A DNA stretch of 42,198 nt from Candidatus Omnitrophota bacterium (GTDB lineage: Bacteria > Omnitrophota > Gorgyraeia > VGKH01), in assembly GCA_016867135.1 (NCBI GenBank), contig VGKH01000007.1:1-42198 (forward strand), written 5' to 3'. The notes beneath the pieces were generated by a model. The model made no database searches, had not been told where the DNA came from, and saw only the letters and a program-made list of their open reading frames with translations. Shown one piece after another: positions 13,165 through 21,303 of the stretch (position 1 is the stretch's first letter; the number at the start of each line of letters is the position of its first letter). A program made the position numbers and the translations under genes.

Positions 13165-13971
13165 TTAATGCAAAACCTCGTTTAAACTCCCCGTTCTGTA
13201 ACCCTGTAAATCTATACAAACGTAATTATACCCCAATTTCTTCATTTTGTTAATAATAATTTTTCGATGGCGAATCGCCCTGGAAATATCCTCGCTGGCC
13301 ACCTCAATCCTTGCCAGATTATCATAATGCCTGACTCTTGCTTGCTTAATCCCGAGTTTCTTAATTGCCTGTTCTCCCTTTTTAATCTTTGATAAGTTAT
13401 TTTCGTTGATTTTCTCTTTGTAGGGGATTCTACTTGCCAAACACGCGAATGCCGGCTTATCCCAAGTGGAAAGCCGAAAACTCTTAGATAATTCCCTGAT
13501 ATCTTGCTTGGTTAACCTAGCCTCTTTCAAAGGAGACCTGATTTTGAATTCTCTGAGGGCCAACGACCCCGGTCGGTAATCTTTATTGTCATCAAGATTG
13601 GAACCATCGGCAATATAATTTAAGTTGTTTTTCCTGGCAATTTTAGTTAATTCTTTAAAAAGCTCTTTTTTACAAAGATAACAGCGGTTAACGGGATTTC
13701 TCGCAAAGGCTATGTTTTGAAGCTCATTAGTACTAATAATCATATGCTTTGCGCCTATTTTCTTTGCTATGCTCTTTGCCTCTTTGATTTCATCTTCGGG
13801 ATAAAGAGGAGATTTTGCAGTGACGGCCAAGACATTCTTAACTAAAACATCTTTTGATATCTTTAAAAGAAGACTGCTATCTGCTCCTCCGGAATAGGCA
13901 ATAAGGATACTTTGCATTTTAGAAAGTATGGCGCGTAACCGAAGAAGTTTTTTCTGAAGTTTTTTTCTCAT
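13165..13971 (-). CDS. larE: LarE-like ATP-dependent sulfur transferase
   Basis: LarE proteins adenylate a carboxylate and transfer sulfur; the known role is synthesis of the nickel-pincer cofactor of lactate racemase. The 268-residue length is normal. Motifs: PP-loop AYSGGADSS (residues 25-33), NRCYLCKKELF (Cys97, Cys100), ADGSNLDDNKDYRPG, and PAFACLASRIPY with the sulfur-carrying Cys177. LarB, LarC and LarA are not in the window. The neighbours are homocysteine genes and an Nfu-like protein, so this copy may handle sulfur in that pathway, or thio-modify the nearby peptides. Both are inference. Confidence 0.87.
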   Translation of the reverse strand: MRKKLQKKLLRLRAILSKMQSILIAYSGGADSSLLLKISKDVLVKNVLAVTAKSPLYPEDEIKEAKSIAKKIGAKHMIISTNELQNIAFARNPVNRCYLCKKELFKELTKIARKNNLNYIADGSNLDDNKDYRPGSLALREFKIRSPLKEARLTKQDIRELSKSFRLSTWDKPAFACLASRIPYKEKINENNLSKIKKGEQAIKKLGIKQARVRHYDNLARIEVASEDISRAIRHRKIIINKMKKLGYNYVCIDLQGYRTGSLNEVLH

Positions 13972-13989
13972 TTTAAAGATAAGGAAAGA

Positions 13990-14403
13990 TTAAAAACGTA
14001 TCTCCATTGCTCGCGTGGGGCAGACTTTTATACAAAGTTCGCAAGCAATGCATTTATTCTCGTAAAATTGCACTTTGCGGGTTACATGGTCTACTGCCAA
14101 GGCTCCCGTAGGGCATATAGGGACGCAGACTCCGCAATCGGTGCATTTGGCGACATTGCGCTTGACGTCTTTACTCAACGGCTGGATCTTAACTCCGCAT
14201 TTTTTTAAGTAAGCTACGCCCTTGTCGTAGTTTTCCTTCTCTCCGGTCAGTTCTAAAATCATAAGGCCCTCTTCCTGCGGAGTGACATAGGCCTTAAGGA
14301 TATTAAATTGCAGATCAAAATCCTTAACTAGCTTGTAGACAATCGGCTGATCTACCATGCGGTGCGGAAAATGCAAAACTATTCTTTCTGAATGTTTTTT
14401 CAT
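13990..14403 (-). CDS. NIL domain and two-[4Fe-4S] ferredoxin protein, homocysteine biosynthesis partner
   Basis: The 137-residue protein has an N-terminal NIL domain (residues 5-75: RIVLHFPHRMVDQPIVYKLVKDF) and two ferredoxin motifs, CTDCGVCVPICP and CIACELCIKVCP. This is the layout of the methanogen protein MA1822, which works with the DUF39 protein to make homocysteine from aspartate semialdehyde and sulfide-level sulfur (known from methanogens and some anaerobic bacteria). It overlaps the hcyB gene by 4 bases (ATGA), so the two are translated in a coupled way. The clusters probably supply the electrons for the reductive step. Confidence 0.92.
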   Translation of the reverse strand: MKKHSERIVLHFPHRMVDQPIVYKLVKDFDLQFNILKAYVTPQEEGLMILELTGEKENYDKGVAYLKKCGVKIQPLSKDVKRNVAKCTDCGVCVPICPTGALAVDHVTRKVQFYENKCIACELCIKVCPTRAMEIRF

Positions 14404-15599
14404 ATTCTCTCTTTTAAAGGTTTAAAACTATACCCTGATTCTGCGGAAGGAATCGCAGCAACTTTTTCGGTCAAGAAAAACTTGCCCTTTTCTATCCAGG
14501 ATTTTAACTCCTCGGATATCTCTCGAGCTTTTGAATAACTGGAAAGCGCGCCAGTAGGCACATCTTTATTTTTTACCTTTATAGAACCAGTATTTAGTTG
14601 TTTGTAATTTACCTCGCCTAAATCAGACGGTTTGCAATTTGGATAGTTTTCGCTGTAGTCAACAATTGGCGCGTGAATGTCTTCATCGCGCACAGCTGTG
14701 AATTTACAAATCTCTTCGTTTAAAATAGGTATAGGTATGCCTATGCCTACAGTCAAGGTCACCCCATAACCAAGCATTGACGTACCAACAAGCCAATCAG
14801 GTTTCATATGTTTTAGATCGCCGATTACTGCCAAAGTACCCGCTGGCGCCTTAGGCAAACCCAAATCGTTTCTTTTTACCGACGGATTATGCTGTGTGCC
14901 CCACCAGGCGACATAACCAACTCCGCCGCCTAAGAAGATCTTTGTTCCGATTCCTATAGTTTTGTAATAAGGATCGTTAAAAAGCGGTGAAAGCTGGCCC
15001 GCAGAACAATAATTGGCATTACCTAATTTGGGCTTTAGAACTCCCATGTAAGTGTAGATCATTTTATCGGAAAGGTTAACCGCGACGTTGTAATTCTGGT
15101 AAGCATTCCTGATATTAAACAAGACTGCTTCATTGAGTTCCTTTAGGTTAATCAAGGTCTCAAGGCTCTTTCTAGGATAACAATCTGTGCCATAAGCAGT
15201 GGCTTTCAGGGCGACGTCTTTTCCGGCAACCAAATCCTGGATTACATGGCCGCCACCGTATTTAAACTCACCCGGGTATACCTTATTTAAAGGATCACTT
15301 TCCGGTAAAGCAGTGGCCCCCAGATAAATATCCGCTGCGGCAAATCCTGTATAGGTAGGGACATCGTTTAAAGTGCAAGTCCCGCCGCCAATCTTTATCC
15401 TGGGCCTGGAATGGCCGATATTAAAATAGGCGCCCGATGAACACATCGGACCAAAAGTTCCAGTTGTTACAACATCGACTTCCGCGGCCGCCTTAGAGAT
15501 ACCTTTTTCTTTAACAATATCGATTATCTCTTCGGCCGTAACAACTACGACTTGACCTTTTTTTATCTTTTCATTTATTTCTTGTATTGTCTTGGGCAT
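14400..15599 (-). CDS. Homocysteine biosynthesis protein HcyB (DUF39), aspartate semialdehyde sulfurtransferase
   Basis: DUF39 proteins convert aspartate semialdehyde to homocysteine with the NIL-ferredoxin partner, bypassing O-acylhomoserine and free methionine-pathway sulfur carriers. The 399-residue protein shows the conserved cysteines in FGPMCSSGAYFN (about residue 53) and YGTDCYPRK (about residue 140), plus GGGTCTLNDVPTYTG and VGYVAWWGTQHNP. I chose ATG 15599 over the GTG three codons upstream because GAGGG lies 8 bases before it. Related older DUF39 fusions carry CBS domains at the C-terminus; here the end is free of them, and the NIL-ferredoxin is a separate gene. Confidence 0.93.
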   Translation of the reverse strand: MPKTIQEINEKIKKGQVVVVTAEEIIDIVKEKGISKAAAEVDVVTTGTFGPMCSSGAYFNIGHSRPRIKIGGGTCTLNDVPTYTGFAAADIYLGATALPESDPLNKVYPGEFKYGGGHVIQDLVAGKDVALKATAYGTDCYPRKSLETLINLKELNEAVLFNIRNAYQNYNVAVNLSDKMIYTYMGVLKPKLGNANYCSAGQLSPLFNDPYYKTIGIGTKIFLGGGVGYVAWWGTQHNPSVKRNDLGLPKAPAGTLAVIGDLKHMKPDWLVGTSMLGYGVTLTVGIGIPIPILNEEICKFTAVRDEDIHAPIVDYSENYPNCKPSDLGEVNYKQLNTGSIKVKNKDVPTGALSSYSKAREISEELKSWIEKGKFFLTEKVAAIPSAESGYSFKPLKERI

Positions 15600-15639
15600 G
15601 ACTACCACCCTCTTCTAAATCCAAAGAAGCAAGATTATC

Positions 15640-15861
15640 TTAAACTGCTTCTACTGATTTTACTTCTGGAACCTCTTTTTTAAGGGCCTGTTCAATCCCC
15701 ATCTTTAAGGTCATTTGGCTCATGGGACAGCAACCACAGGCGCCAGTAAGCTTAACTTTGACAATGCCTTCTTTTGTGACCTCAACTAATTCTACATTGC
15801 CGCCATCCGCTTCAAGCATAGGCCTAAGTTTTGACAAAACCGCCTCTACTTTTTCTTTCAT
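15640..15861 (-). CDS. Nfu/NifU C-terminal-domain Fe-S scaffold protein
   Basis: A 73-residue protein matching the NifU C-terminal domain: [17 protein letters not shown] and [23 protein letters not shown] with the C-x2-C cluster site. ATG 15861 has AAAGGA at 6 bases, so the 9-residue upstream extension to ATG 15888 is rejected. It starts the sulfur operon and could furnish clusters to the NIL-ferredoxin and the radical SAM enzyme. Confidence 0.92.
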   Translation of the reverse strand: MKEKVEAVLSKLRPMLEADGGNVELVEVTKEGIVKVKLTGACGCCPMSQMTLKMGIEQALKKEVPEVKSVEAV

Positions 15862-15886
15862 ATTATATCCTTTCTCAAATGAGCGC

Positions 15887-16060
15887 ATAAGTTACGGAGC
15901 AAAAGCGACGTAACTTATCTACCTGTCGTAAGACACGTAAGTGCGAATTTGACCCCCACACCAATTGCTACAATTTTTAATAGTGAGCAATTGGTGTGGG
16001 GGTATGTTCATCCAGACAACTTATGTCGTCCCGATATATCATCGGGACTTCCATAAGTTG
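15887..16060. repeat. Intergenic cluster of three strong inverted repeats
   Basis: The 245-base spacer between the PP-loop gene and nfu holds a 10-base stem ATAAGTTACG/CGTAACTTAT (15887-15918), a perfect 18-base stem ACCCCCACACCAATTGCT (15952-15969 with 15986-16003, 16-base loop) and a nested pair: CAACTTATG/CATAAGTTG (16017-16060) around GTCCCGAT/ATCGGGAC. No T-run follows the 18-bp stem, so it is not a textbook terminator. The ACTTAT words recur in all outer arms. Confidence 0.75.
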
Positions 16061-16106
16061 CGGCTTCACATATAATATACCATCCAACCTTAAAAATTGC
16101 CAATAT

Positions 16107-17129
16107 TTATTTCTGGGCCTTCCGGACCCTCAAATTCTCAAGCGTTTTATCATCTAGCGCAAGACACGAAAATTCTTTTGCCCCCAGAAAACCCAAGCCT
16201 TTTTTCCTTAAGTTTATTTTAACTGGCTCACCATACTGAGAATCGCTGTATCTTGAAACTATGCGGCAGGCTAAATTCACTAATTCTTTATTATCAAATC
16301 TGCCTCTGCCTAGGGCCACCGGACCAGGTATCCCTTGGGGCTCAAAAAGATAGTCTCTGTTCCTGGCCAGCTTAAGCAATTTTTCATTTTCTTCCTGATT
16401 TCTGCCTACGACCAGCTTAATTTGATCTCCCAAACGAAAATGCCTACCAAATTTGAGTATCTCTATCTCATTATTATTCAAGGCCTTAAGATTGTGCTTT
16501 AACAAATCTTTCATCCGTAGGCTAAAACCTGCGTCTGTCAATAAGCAGCCGCCGGCCGGAGTCTGATAATCTTTTATTCCCAATTCTTTAGCCAAGGCAA
16601 ACTGAGGACTTCTAGAACGGCCGGAGAAATCAAAAAGCTCGCTTCGTTTTACCCATCCTTCTTTTTCGGGTATCGTTTCATCTAATAACTTAGCTGAAAG
16701 CGGCCGCAACAACAAACCCTGCAAGCCAGATTTTCTTTCGATTAATTCTAGCGCGTGGCGATGCTGAGACATCGGTCGTTGACCTAATACCTCTCCGGTG
16801 ATTACAAACGAAGCTTCAAGCCTTTCCAAAAGCCCCTTGGCTTTCTTAAGCATTAAAATATGGCAATCGATGCAGGGATTTAAATTACTTCCTAGCCCAA
16901 ATTTAGGATTCCTTATCATCTCTAATGACTCATCAAAGATATTCACAGACATGATGTCTATGCCTAAGTTATCGAAGAATTTTCTTAAATTGAAACTACG
17001 TCTAATCTTATCAATCGGACTAAAAGGAGTAATAAAATTTATCCCAACGACATTAATACCCTGCTTAGCGATTACTTTCGCTGCCAGTGCACTATCCAAT
17101 CCTCCGGAAATTAAAGCGATTGCTTTCAT
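16107..17129 (-). CDS. PP-loop ATPase of the MnmA/ThiI kind, putative tRNA thiolation enzyme
   Basis: The 340-residue protein begins [16 protein letters not shown], a PP-loop (SGGLDS, residues 8-13). [34 protein letters not shown] and [13 protein letters not shown] are later conserved stretches of a family annotated as tRNA U34 or U8 thiolases in many anaerobes. The C-terminal third ([34 protein letters not shown]) looks like the NFACT-R/DUF814 domain. It starts 4 bases into the end of thi4, so the genes are coupled. Sulfur transfer to tRNA is the usual guess; supply of sulfur for thiazole synthesis is an alternative suggested by context. Confidence 0.78.
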   Translation of the reverse strand: MKAIALISGGLDSALAAKVIAKQGINVVGINFITPFSPIDKIRRSFNLRKFFDNLGIDIMSVNIFDESLEMIRNPKFGLGSNLNPCIDCHILMLKKAKGLLERLEASFVITGEVLGQRPMSQHRHALELIERKSGLQGLLLRPLSAKLLDETIPEKEGWVKRSELFDFSGRSRSPQFALAKELGIKDYQTPAGGCLLTDAGFSLRMKDLLKHNLKALNNNEIEILKFGRHFRLGDQIKLVVGRNQEENEKLLKLARNRDYLFEPQGIPGPVALGRGRFDNKELVNLACRIVSRYSDSQYGEPVKINLRKKGLGFLGAKEFSCLALDDKTLENLRVRKAQK

Positions 17130-17902
17130 TTTAATCTTTTAATCAAATCGTTGGCAACTTTTCTTCCCGCCAACAGCATCCCGCCGAATATCGGGCCCAT
17201 ACGCGGACCTCCGAACACGGCGTTTGATGCCATGCCTGAAGCATAAACTCCGGGATAAAATTCTTTGGAATTCTTGACAATGGTGTCTTCTGCCATTTCT
17301 GCCCACATGGAAGTTTCGCCGACTGTCTTGCCAGTTTTGGTCTTGAGTTTTACATTAGTTTTCTTTTCTAAAACTCTGGCGATTTCAGCGGCGTGTCCAG
17401 TCGCATCTACCACAAATTTGGAACGGATAGTAATGGGATCAACATGTAGTTTGGCAATTTCTACTGCCGACCAATTCAAAACCAAGCCTGTAACGCGCCC
17501 GGTACGGATCATCACATCTTCGACCGAAAGCAGATTAAAGATCTTTGCTCCGGCCTTGATGGCTTTATCTGCTAATGCGCAAACCGATTCCACTGAATCT
17601 GCCAAGAAATATTCGCCTTCAAATCTTTTAGTCCTTATGCCGAATTCATCAAGGATTTCTTTGGCTTTAGTCTGCACTACGATCTCGTTAAACATAATCC
17701 CGCCGCCCCACATGCCGCCTCCGACGGAAAGTTTCCTCTCGAAAATCGCAACTTTGATGTTTTTCTTGGCTAGATAATAGGCGCAAGCCAATCCCGATGG
17801 GCCGGCACCAGCGATAGCCACATCAACATCTAAATTGTCCATTAGTTTCTTAAAATATGAACCCACTATTGCCCTGCTGATTTTTATTTCATCAAGACTC
17901 AT
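17126..17902 (-). CDS. thi4: Thi4, sulfide-dependent thiamine thiazole synthase
   Basis: Thi4 makes ADP-thiazole from NAD, glycine and sulfur. The 258-residue protein has the dinucleotide fold [30 protein letters not shown] and the C-terminal [22 protein letters not shown]. At the position of the suicidal cysteine of yeast and plant Thi4 it has His (residue 153, in [12 protein letters not shown]). This is the methanogen type, which uses free sulfide with iron and turns over repeatedly (family knowledge). ATG 17902 has AGGAGG 6 bases upstream; the longer frame from 17962 lies in the preceding gene. It overlaps the QueG-like gene by 11 bases. Confidence 0.93.
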   Translation of the reverse strand: MSLDEIKISRAIVGSYFKKLMDNLDVDVAIAGAGPSGLACAYYLAKKNIKVAIFERKLSVGGGMWGGGIMFNEIVVQTKAKEILDEFGIRTKRFEGEYFLADSVESVCALADKAIKAGAKIFNLLSVEDVMIRTGRVTGLVLNWSAVEIAKLHVDPITIRSKFVVDATGHAAEIARVLEKKTNVKLKTKTGKTVGETSMWAEMAEDTIVKNSKEFYPGVYASGMASNAVFGGPRMGPIFGGMLLAGRKVANDLIKRLK

Positions 17903-18569
17903 TTGTCCCTCCTGTTTTTCCTTTGCAAGCCTTAACGCAGACCCCGCAGATATATTGGTCAACGATATGCTGGCTCTGGAATTCTTTTAGCTTTTCCAAA
18001 CATTTAACATGATCAAAATCATCTTTACTCTGTTTTATTGCGTTTGCCGGACAGACCTCCATGCAGAGTTTACAAGTTCCGCAATCTTTATTAAGCGGCT
18101 TATCGGCTTCCAAATCCATGTCAGTTAAAACCGTAACCAGCCTGAATTGGCTGCCTAATCTTTCATTCACTAAAAGGTTATTTCTTCCTATCCAGCCAAG
18201 GCCCGCCATAAGGCCGATTTTCTTATGCGATAAATGCGCATTCTGTTTTTGCCAGTCTACAATCTGCGAAGCTGGAATAGGTAACGCAAAAAAACCTTCG
18301 CCTTGAATTAAATTCGCCAAACGTAGAGCCATCTGATCCAAAAACATATTTAATGTTCGGTAATGATGAAAATAAATCTTTGTGGGCTTATCAGAAATTT
18401 CATCTAAAACAGCTCCGGATACACGAACACCTAAACTAATTGCCCGTTTTACTTTTTTCTTTGCCGACTCAGACAGCAGGAATTCATCCTTTAACGAACT
18501 TACATCGGCCACGCCGAATAAATCCGCTCCCCAACCTGAACATAATTCATTTAATTCTGATTTGTGCAT
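17892..18569 (-). CDS. QueG-like [4Fe-4S] protein, short form
   Basis: The 225-residue protein shares with epoxyqueuosine reductase QueG the stretch [32 protein letters not shown], then [16 protein letters not shown] and [10 protein letters not shown], enough for two [4Fe-4S] clusters. It lacks the C-terminal HEAT-like part and is much shorter than full QueG (about 350 residues or more). Queuosine reduction is therefore uncertain; a general corrinoid or redox role is possible. Its ATG shares a base with the mnmG stop, and its end overlaps thi4, so it is inside a tight four-gene operon of tRNA and thiamine sulfur chemistry. Confidence 0.75.
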   Translation of the reverse strand: MHKSELNELCSGWGADLFGVADVSSLKDEFLLSESAKKKVKRAISLGVRVSGAVLDEISDKPTKIYFHHYRTLNMFLDQMALRLANLIQGEGFFALPIPASQIVDWQKQNAHLSHKKIGLMAGLGWIGRNNLLVNERLGSQFRLVTVLTDMDLEADKPLNKDCGTCKLCMEVCPANAIKQSKDDFDHVKCLEKLKEFQSQHIVDQYICGVCVKACKGKTGGTNES

Positions 18570-20428
18570 TATTTTTTATCCAGATACACCATCAAAATTG
18601 AAATCGCTGCAGGCGTAACGCCTGAGATACGGCTTGCATGGCCTACTGAAACCGGCCTAGCATGAAAAAGTTTCTCCCTGATTTCCCGCGAAAGCCCGGG
18701 AATTGATGCAAAATCTAAGCCATCAGGAATTTTTATATATTCGATTTTCCTGAAACGCTGGACTTCCTTTATTTGTCTTTCAATAAAACCGGAATATTTA
18801 ACTTCTGCCTCAACCTGGAATTTAACATCATCGGGCAATTTCGGACTCAAATGATTTAATTTGCAAAGCTTATCAAAATCAATCTCCGGCCTTTTTAGGA
18901 TCTGCTCTAAGCTAGTCGCGCGTTTTAGCGGGCTAGATTTCAGATTCTTTAGCCTTCTATTTGTTTTCACGTCGGGGGTTAAATTAGTTTTTTTAAGACT
19001 ATCTAGCTGTTTCTTTATTAAGAAGATTTTTTTCTTGGTTTGACGGTAATCTCTTTTATCTACAAGGCCGATATTAAAGCCTAATTCTTTTAAACGGATA
19101 TCGGCATTGTCCTCGCGCAACAGAAGCCTGTACTCTACGCGCGATGTAAACATACGATACGGCTCATTCGTGCCTTTAGTCGTAAGATCATCAATCAAAA
19201 CTCCGATGTAGGCTTGGGATCTATCCAAAATAAAAGGAGCTCTACCTTTTACTTTTAGCGCGGAATTTATTCCTGCAATTAGGCCTTGTGCCGCCGCCTC
19301 TTCATAACCTGTGGTGCCATTAATCTGTCCAGCTAAATATAAATTCTTGATTGATTTTGTCTCCAGCGTCGGCAGAAGCTGCGTGGGGTCAACTAAGTTA
19401 TGCTCGATGCCATAACCCGGTCTGGTAAATTCCGCTTTTTCTAATCCTTCAATGGAACGAATCATTTTTACCTGGATATCTAAAGGCAAGCTAGTAGCTA
19501 AGCCGTTAGGATAATATTCATAAGTGTCCAAGCCTTGGGGTTCTAAAAATATCTGATGCCTTTCTCGCTCTGCAAACTTCACGATTTTATCTTCTATCGA
19601 AGGGCAATACCTTACTCCTGTAGATTTAATGATTCCTGTGTATAAAGGAGACCTATCCAAACCCGAACGGATTATCTTGTGCGTATCCAAATTGGTATAA
19701 GTCATATAGCAAGGGACCTGTCTTAAGGCTGCTTTTTTAGTGGAAAAAGAGAAAAATGATGGCCGTTTATCGGAGTCTTGTTTTTTTAATTTTCTAAAGT
19801 TGATGGTTCTTCCGTCAAGGCGCGGACAGGTGCCCGTCTTAAATCTCTGCGGTCGTAAACCTAGCTCTTCTAAGTTTTTTGATAAGCTAACACTTGCCGG
19901 CTCATTTAATCTTCCTCCGGAAAAATGCGTAAGGCCAATATGTATAAGCCCGTTTAAGAATGTCCCGGGGCAGATTATCACTGTTTTGGCTAAAAACTCT
20001 TCTTGTGTGCTTGTCCTAACACCTTGGACAACAGAGTTGTTAACAATTATCTTAACTATTTCGGCTTGTTTTAAAAATAGATTCTCCTGTTTTTCTAATG
20101 TGTGCTTGGAAAGCAATCGATACCTTTCCATATCTGATTGGCAACGCGATGAACGCACTGCTGGCCCCTTAGAAGTATTTAATAACCGGAATTGTATCGC
20201 GGTGGCATCGGCTAACTTGCCCATCTGGCCGCCGAGCGCATCAATCTCTTTAACCAGCTGGCCTTTTCCTACGCCGCCGATTGCGGGATTACAACTCATC
20301 TGGCCGATTTTATCCAAGTCCATAGTGACAAGCAGGGCCTTACAACCCAAACGCGCTGCGGAAAGTGCCGCCTCAATACCCGCGTGTCCTGCGCCGACAA
20401 TAATACAATCAAATAATGTTTTTTTCAT
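18569..20428 (-). CDS. mnmG: tRNA U34 carboxymethylaminomethyl modifying enzyme MnmG (GidA)
   Basis: MnmG with MnmE adds the carboxymethylaminomethyl group at C5 of wobble uridine in tRNA. The 619-residue length is standard. Motifs: FAD site DCIIVGAGHAGIEAALSAARLG (N-terminal), MSCNPAIGGVGKGQLVKEIDALGG, KTGTCPRLDGRTI, GYGIEHNLVDPTQLLPTLETK, LAGQINGTTGYEEAAAQGL, and the C-terminal GVTPAAISILMVYL. All conserved blocks are intact. It begins a four-gene run (mnmG, QueG-like, thi4, PP-loop). Confidence 0.97.
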   Translation of the reverse strand: MKKTLFDCIIVGAGHAGIEAALSAARLGCKALLVTMDLDKIGQMSCNPAIGGVGKGQLVKEIDALGGQMGKLADATAIQFRLLNTSKGPAVRSSRCQSDMERYRLLSKHTLEKQENLFLKQAEIVKIIVNNSVVQGVRTSTQEEFLAKTVIICPGTFLNGLIHIGLTHFSGGRLNEPASVSLSKNLEELGLRPQRFKTGTCPRLDGRTINFRKLKKQDSDKRPSFFSFSTKKAALRQVPCYMTYTNLDTHKIIRSGLDRSPLYTGIIKSTGVRYCPSIEDKIVKFAERERHQIFLEPQGLDTYEYYPNGLATSLPLDIQVKMIRSIEGLEKAEFTRPGYGIEHNLVDPTQLLPTLETKSIKNLYLAGQINGTTGYEEAAAQGLIAGINSALKVKGRAPFILDRSQAYIGVLIDDLTTKGTNEPYRMFTSRVEYRLLLREDNADIRLKELGFNIGLVDKRDYRQTKKKIFLIKKQLDSLKKTNLTPDVKTNRRLKNLKSSPLKRATSLEQILKRPEIDFDKLCKLNHLSPKLPDDVKFQVEAEVKYSGFIERQIKEVQRFRKIEYIKIPDGLDFASIPGLSREIREKLFHARPVSVGHASRISGVTPAAISILMVYLDKK

Positions 20429-20446
20429 ATTGTGCGATAATCTGGA

Positions 20447-20791
20447 TTAACCGGTTTTTAGCTCTTTTATTAATTCCGACATCATCTCTTGGGTAACCTC
20501 TTTGGGATAGGCAAAAGTGATTCTTGATATGAATAAAGACTTTTCAGGGATACTCCAACTTTCAAGAACCTTTCCCAGGAGAGTAATCTTGCTTTTCGAC
20601 TGGGGGGTCCGAAAATTCAATTCCAGAATATTATCGGTATTCAATTCGAATTTTGTAGCAATCTGGGCTCCGCCAATACTGATATTCTTAATTTGGGAGA
20701 ACTCAACAGACTGCTCAGTCCTTTTATAAACCTTACAGGTGAAATTAAAAGAAGCATCAATCCTTATATTCTCTCGTCTGTCTTCTTCCAT
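20447..20791 (-). CDS. PilZ-domain protein (cyclic di-GMP receptor)
   Basis: The 114-residue protein is a single PilZ domain. It carries the two c-di-GMP binding motifs RRENIR (residues 5-10) and NISIGGAQ (about 40), followed by a beta-barrel pattern (LELNFRTPQSKSKITLLGKVLES). The downstream effect is unknown. It lies between a small lipoprotein gene and mnmG with short gaps. Confidence 0.85.
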   Translation of the reverse strand: MEEDRRENIRIDASFNFTCKVYKRTEQSVEFSQIKNISIGGAQIATKFELNTDNILELNFRTPQSKSKITLLGKVLESWSIPEKSLFISRITFAYPKEVTQEMMSELIKELKTG

Positions 20792-20820
20792 TTCAAGTTT
20801 TAGTTCGGTGCTAAATATAT

Positions 20821-21066
20821 TTATCTAAAAAGAATTTCTTCCCTCTCCTGATCAGATTTAAGCCTCTCATATTCCAGCTCGCCTAATTTTATCTGGTATT
20901 CGCTATAGCTGATTTCTTTGTTGAGATACTCGCTCTCAAGCTCGGATTTCTTCTGCTCAAATCGGGAGAAGTTAGAATCTGTGATAAGCCTCTCTGGCTG
21001 GTCTTCTATACTAACACAGCCGTAAATAAACAAAACCGCTAATAATAAATAACAAAAACTTCTCAT
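20821..21066 (-). CDS. Small lipoprotein (81 aa), unknown
   Basis: Residues 1-17 form a signal peptide ending in a lipobox, FIYGC. The mature part (SIEDQPERLITDSNFSRFEQKKSELESEYLNKEISYSEYQIKLGELEYERL) is charged and probably one or two coiled helices. ATG 21066 follows AGGAGG at 4 bases. I do not recognise a family. It sits between a structured repeat (21133-21303) and the PilZ gene. Confidence 0.75.
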   Translation of the reverse strand: MRSFCYLLLAVLFIYGCVSIEDQPERLITDSNFSRFEQKKSELESEYLNKEISYSEYQIKLGELEYERLKSDQEREEILFR

Positions 21067-21132
21067 CCTGCCTCCTATTTTGAAATGAAATTATGGATTA
21101 TTATAATACTTTCTGGGGGTTTTTGCTACTTA

Positions 21133-21303
21133 ATTCTACTTCGCATAAGAAATAGAAACAATGGTAAATGTCCGCCTTCGTTAAAACTTCGGCGAGATTT
21201 CTCCGTAGCTTTAGCGAAGGAGAGCTTCGTGGAATATTCTCGTTAGGAATAATTCTCCGAAGCCTATACCATAGTGTATAGTTTGTGAGGCGAAGGAGAA
21301 TAA
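21133..21303. repeat. Dispersed structured repeat, copy A
   Basis: Shares with 32814-32930 the blocks ATTCTACTTYGCATAAGAA, AATGGTAAATG, CTTCGTRGAATATTC, GAAGCCTAYACCATAGT and GGCGAAGGAGAATAA, in that order and orientation. Its ends are near inverted repeats (ATTCTaCTTCGC against GCGAAGgAGAAT), and ATGGTA pairs with TACCAT inside. Copy A has about 50 extra bases with their own hairpin. It begins directly after the apgM stop codon, as copy B does after an unrelated gene. Confidence 0.8.

Noticed and set aside
13165-13971. Evidence for nickel-pincer cofactor synthesis
   Set aside because: LarE alone is not enough; larB, larC and larA are absent from the window.
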